A stretch of DNA of 7,380 nucleotides from Victivallales bacterium. Lineage in GTDB: Bacteria; Verrucomicrobiota; Lentisphaeria; Victivallales; JAADHT01. Shown here in pieces: positions 6,061 through 7,380 of this stretch. The stretch is from contig JAFGFR010000231.1 of the NCBI GenBank assembly GCA_016930955.1, forward strand, positions 1 through 7,380. The letters are read 5' to 3'. The notes under the pieces were generated by a model. The model saw only the letters and a list, made by a program, of their open reading frames with translations. It did not search any database and was not told the DNA's origin. A program made the position numbers and the translations under genes. Position 1 is the stretch's first letter. The number at the start of each line of letters is the position of its first letter.

Positions 6061-6875
6061 AGAAAGAGCTTGCGCAATCCGGCGGCGGACACGTTTCGCC
6101 CTTTGACCGGATAAAACGCACGAACGAGGTCGGCGCGGAGTTCTGGTCGAGTCGGGATTTCGCCGGGGTGCTGGGATACGGCGACTATCGTAATTTCGAG
6201 GGGGTCGTCGAAAAGGCCAAACTTGCCTGTTTCAACAGTGGTAATCGGGTCGAGGATCATTTCGTTGACGTCACCGAAATGATCGAGATCGGCAAGGGCG
6301 GCCGGCGGGCAGTCAAGACGACGCTGCTGTCGCGGTATGCCTGTTATCTGGCGATCCAGAACGCCGACCCGAAGAAGGCCATCGTGGCCCAGGGGCAGTC
6401 CTATTTCGCGATTCAGACCCGGCGTCAGGAGCTGGCGGACGAACAGCTAGAAGCCGAACGACGCCTGTCTTTGCGCGATGAAATCCGGCGACATAACACG
6501 CAACTTGCCGATGCCGCCAAGGGCGCAGGGGTTGTCGAGCCAGTGGATTATGCCATCTTTCAGAACCATGGTTACATGGGGCTTTACGGTGGGCTCAAGC
6601 AGGATGATATTCACCGGCGCAAGGGGCTGAAAAAGAGCCAGAAGATACTTGATCACATGGGCAGCACCGAGCTTGCGGCGAACCTGTTCCGGGCTACACA
6701 GACTGAGGACAAGCTCCGTCGTGAGGGCATCAAAGGCAAGTCGGCCGCCAACCGCACACATCACGAAGTAGGAGCGAAAGTGCGTCAAACCATCCGTGAA
6801 CTCGGGGGAACCATGCCCGAGGAACTGCCAACGGCAGAGAGCATCAAGCGGCTGGAAGCGGGGAGGCACGAATGA
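6057..6875 (+). CDS. dinD: DNA damage-inducible protein D (DinD)
   Basis: This 272-residue protein closely resembles E. coli DinD (about 274 residues) over its whole length as I recall that sequence. Shared blocks include SPFDRIKRTNEVGAEFWSSR (14-33), LSRYACYLAIQNADP, AIQTRRQELAD, FQNHGYMGLYGGL, KILDHMGSTELAANLFRA and QTIRELGGTMPEELPT near the end. The N-terminal part resembles BRO-N-type DNA-binding modules. E. coli DinD is SOS-induced and has been reported to inhibit RecA activities in vitro. Here it starts within the mod stop (ATGA) and ends within the next start (ATGA), so it should be made together with Mod rather than on its own SOS promoter; I found no LexA box. All conserved blocks are present, with no sign of decay. 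Its role in restriction-modification is inference: it may modulate recombination or repair at cleaved DNA. Confidence 0.94.
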   Translation: MKKELAQSGGGHVSPFDRIKRTNEVGAEFWSSRDFAGVLGYGDYRNFEGVVEKAKLACFNSGNRVEDHFVDVTEMIEIGKGGRRAVKTTLLSRYACYLAIQNADPKKAIVAQGQSYFAIQTRRQELADEQLEAERRLSLRDEIRRHNTQLADAAKGAGVVEPVDYAIFQNHGYMGLYGGLKQDDIHRRKGLKKSQKILDHMGSTELAANLFRATQTEDKLRREGIKGKSAANRTHHEVGAKVRQTIRELGGTMPEELPTAESIKRLEAGRHE

Positions 6876-7321
6876 ATCCGCAGATTACGCAGATGGACGC
6901 AGATTTGAATAGGAGAGATGAACAGACTTATGCCGTCATAGGGGCGGCTATGGCGGTTCATCGGGAGCTTGGACATGGATTTTTGGAGGCAGTGTATCAG
7001 GCGGCTCTTGAGCGGGAATTTATATCGCAGCAGATCCCATTCGAACGAGAGGTGCGATTGCTGGTATCTTATCGAGGTGAACGCATTGCGGAGTATCAGG
7101 CAGACTTTATCTGTTACGGAAATGTTATTGTCGAACTGAAAGCCCTGCAAAAGCTAACCGGAGTGGAAGAAGCACAAGTCATCAACTACCTGAAAGCAAC
7201 CGGATTCAATAGAGGGTTGCTGCTTAACTTTGGCAGCCCAGGTCTTCAGCACAAAAGGCTCGTTTTTAATCTGCGAGAATCTGCGCAATCTGCGGACAAA
7301 CAAAACGGAAGAGGTGAATAA
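6872..7321 (+). CDS. GxxExxY protein (PD-(D/E)XK-like)
   Basis: This 149-residue protein has the signature G36-F-L-E39-A-V-Y42 and, further on, D78 followed by E88-L-K90, the D...ExK arrangement of PD-(D/E)XK nuclease folds. AVHRELG before the signature and FNRGLLLNFG near the end are also typical of the family. Its biochemical activity is not established. GGGGAGG (6860-6866), five bases before ATG 6872, supports the start. The first codons (NPQITQMDADLN) and the last (NLRESAQSADKQ) are made of a CGCAGAT word repeat in opposite orientation, so both protein ends derive from repeat DNA. The gene overlaps dinD by ATGA and the following res start by TAATG. Such an exact fit within an R-M operon suggests either function with Res or a neutral insertion that kept coupling intact. 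Confidence 0.88.
   Translation: MNPQITQMDADLNRRDEQTYAVIGAAMAVHRELGHGFLEAVYQAALEREFISQQIPFEREVRLLVSYRGERIAEYQADFICYGNVIVELKALQKLTGVEEAQVINYLKATGFNRGLLLNFGSPGLQHKRLVFNLRESAQSADKQNGRGE
6877..6905 (+). repeat. Left arm of CGCAGAT inverted repeat
   Basis: TCCGCAGATTACGCAGAT and the following 11 bases form the left arm. The right arm at 7268-7296 is its reverse complement at 25 of 29 positions by hand alignment. Both arms lie inside the GxxExxY reading frame. Confidence 0.8.
7268..7296 (-). repeat. Right arm of CGCAGAT inverted repeat
   Basis: The reverse complement of this segment starts TCCGCAGATTGCGCAGAT and matches the left arm at 6877-6905 with four mismatches. The spacing between arms is about 360 bases and encloses nearly all of the GxxExxY gene. 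Confidence 0.8.
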
Positions 7322-7380
7322 TGGCTCTGCACAAAGACTTCCCCGACTCGCCTCACGCGGTGCTCGATCCGGATATCCGC
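7321..7380 (+). CDS. res: Start of probable type III Res helicase/nuclease subunit (partial)
   Basis: The frame opens at ATG 7321, sharing its A with the previous TAA, and runs off the window after 20 codons. A Shine-Dalgarno-like GAGGTG (7311-7316) lies four bases upstream. The start, MALHKDFPDSPHAVL followed by DPDIR, resembles the N-terminus I recall from large DEAD/DEAH-box restriction subunits next to this type of Mod, and the position after mod fits. In that family the protein uses ATP to translocate and cut DNA with unmethylated sites. No helicase or nuclease motif is visible in the part present, so the call rests on a short N-terminus and on context. Confidence 0.68.
   Translation, partial: MALHKDFPDSPHAVLDPDIR

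Overview
The window holds two regions of different character on the + strand. It most likely comes from a free-living Gram-negative bacterium: ribosome binding sites are good Shine-Dalgarno matches, there is an integron-type attC site, and dinD is proteobacterial in type. The short CGCAGAT / CACGAA / GTGTCCATC word repeats between or inside genes are common in deltaproteobacteria, planctomycetes and related environmental lineages. The genus cannot be fixed from the sequence.

Left region (1-3661), accessory cargo of medium GC. Bases 1-277 hold no convincing gene. Bases 279-1782 look like a single integron gene cassette. Its gene (305-1738) encodes a 477-residue protein with two predicted membrane segments and a helical, TPR-like C-terminus, and its 3' end lies inside a well-formed 80-base attC site (1709-1788). 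The attC outer core (GTCCAAC, 1709) is the exact complement of the core at the proposed left boundary (GTTGGAC, 278), as expected for the two ends of one cassette. A 226-residue HNH-type zinc-finger protein follows at once (1817-2497), placed like the gene of the next cassette, but no matching attC follows it. A gap with a word-repeat hairpin and a possible frameshifted small reading frame leads to an FRG-domain protein (2852-3661).

Right region (3718-7380), a tightly packed restriction-modification operon of higher GC. The order is mod, a 780-residue beta-class N6-adenine DNA methyltransferase of type III style; dinD; a GxxExxY PD-(D/E)XK-like protein; and the first 20 codons of what is probably the res helicase/nuclease subunit. 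Successive genes overlap as ATGA, ATGA and TAATG, so translation is probably coupled through all four. The central part of mod, where the target-recognition domain lies, is about 33% GC against 62-65% on either side, which suggests exchange of the specificity domain.

The most notable points are the integron cassette, a DinD homologue with no visible LexA box inserted between Mod and Res, a GxxExxY gene whose first and last codons carry a 28-base imperfect inverted repeat, and the AT-rich recognition domain. With the FRG protein just upstream, the right half reads as a defence island whose type III-like core has two extra components.
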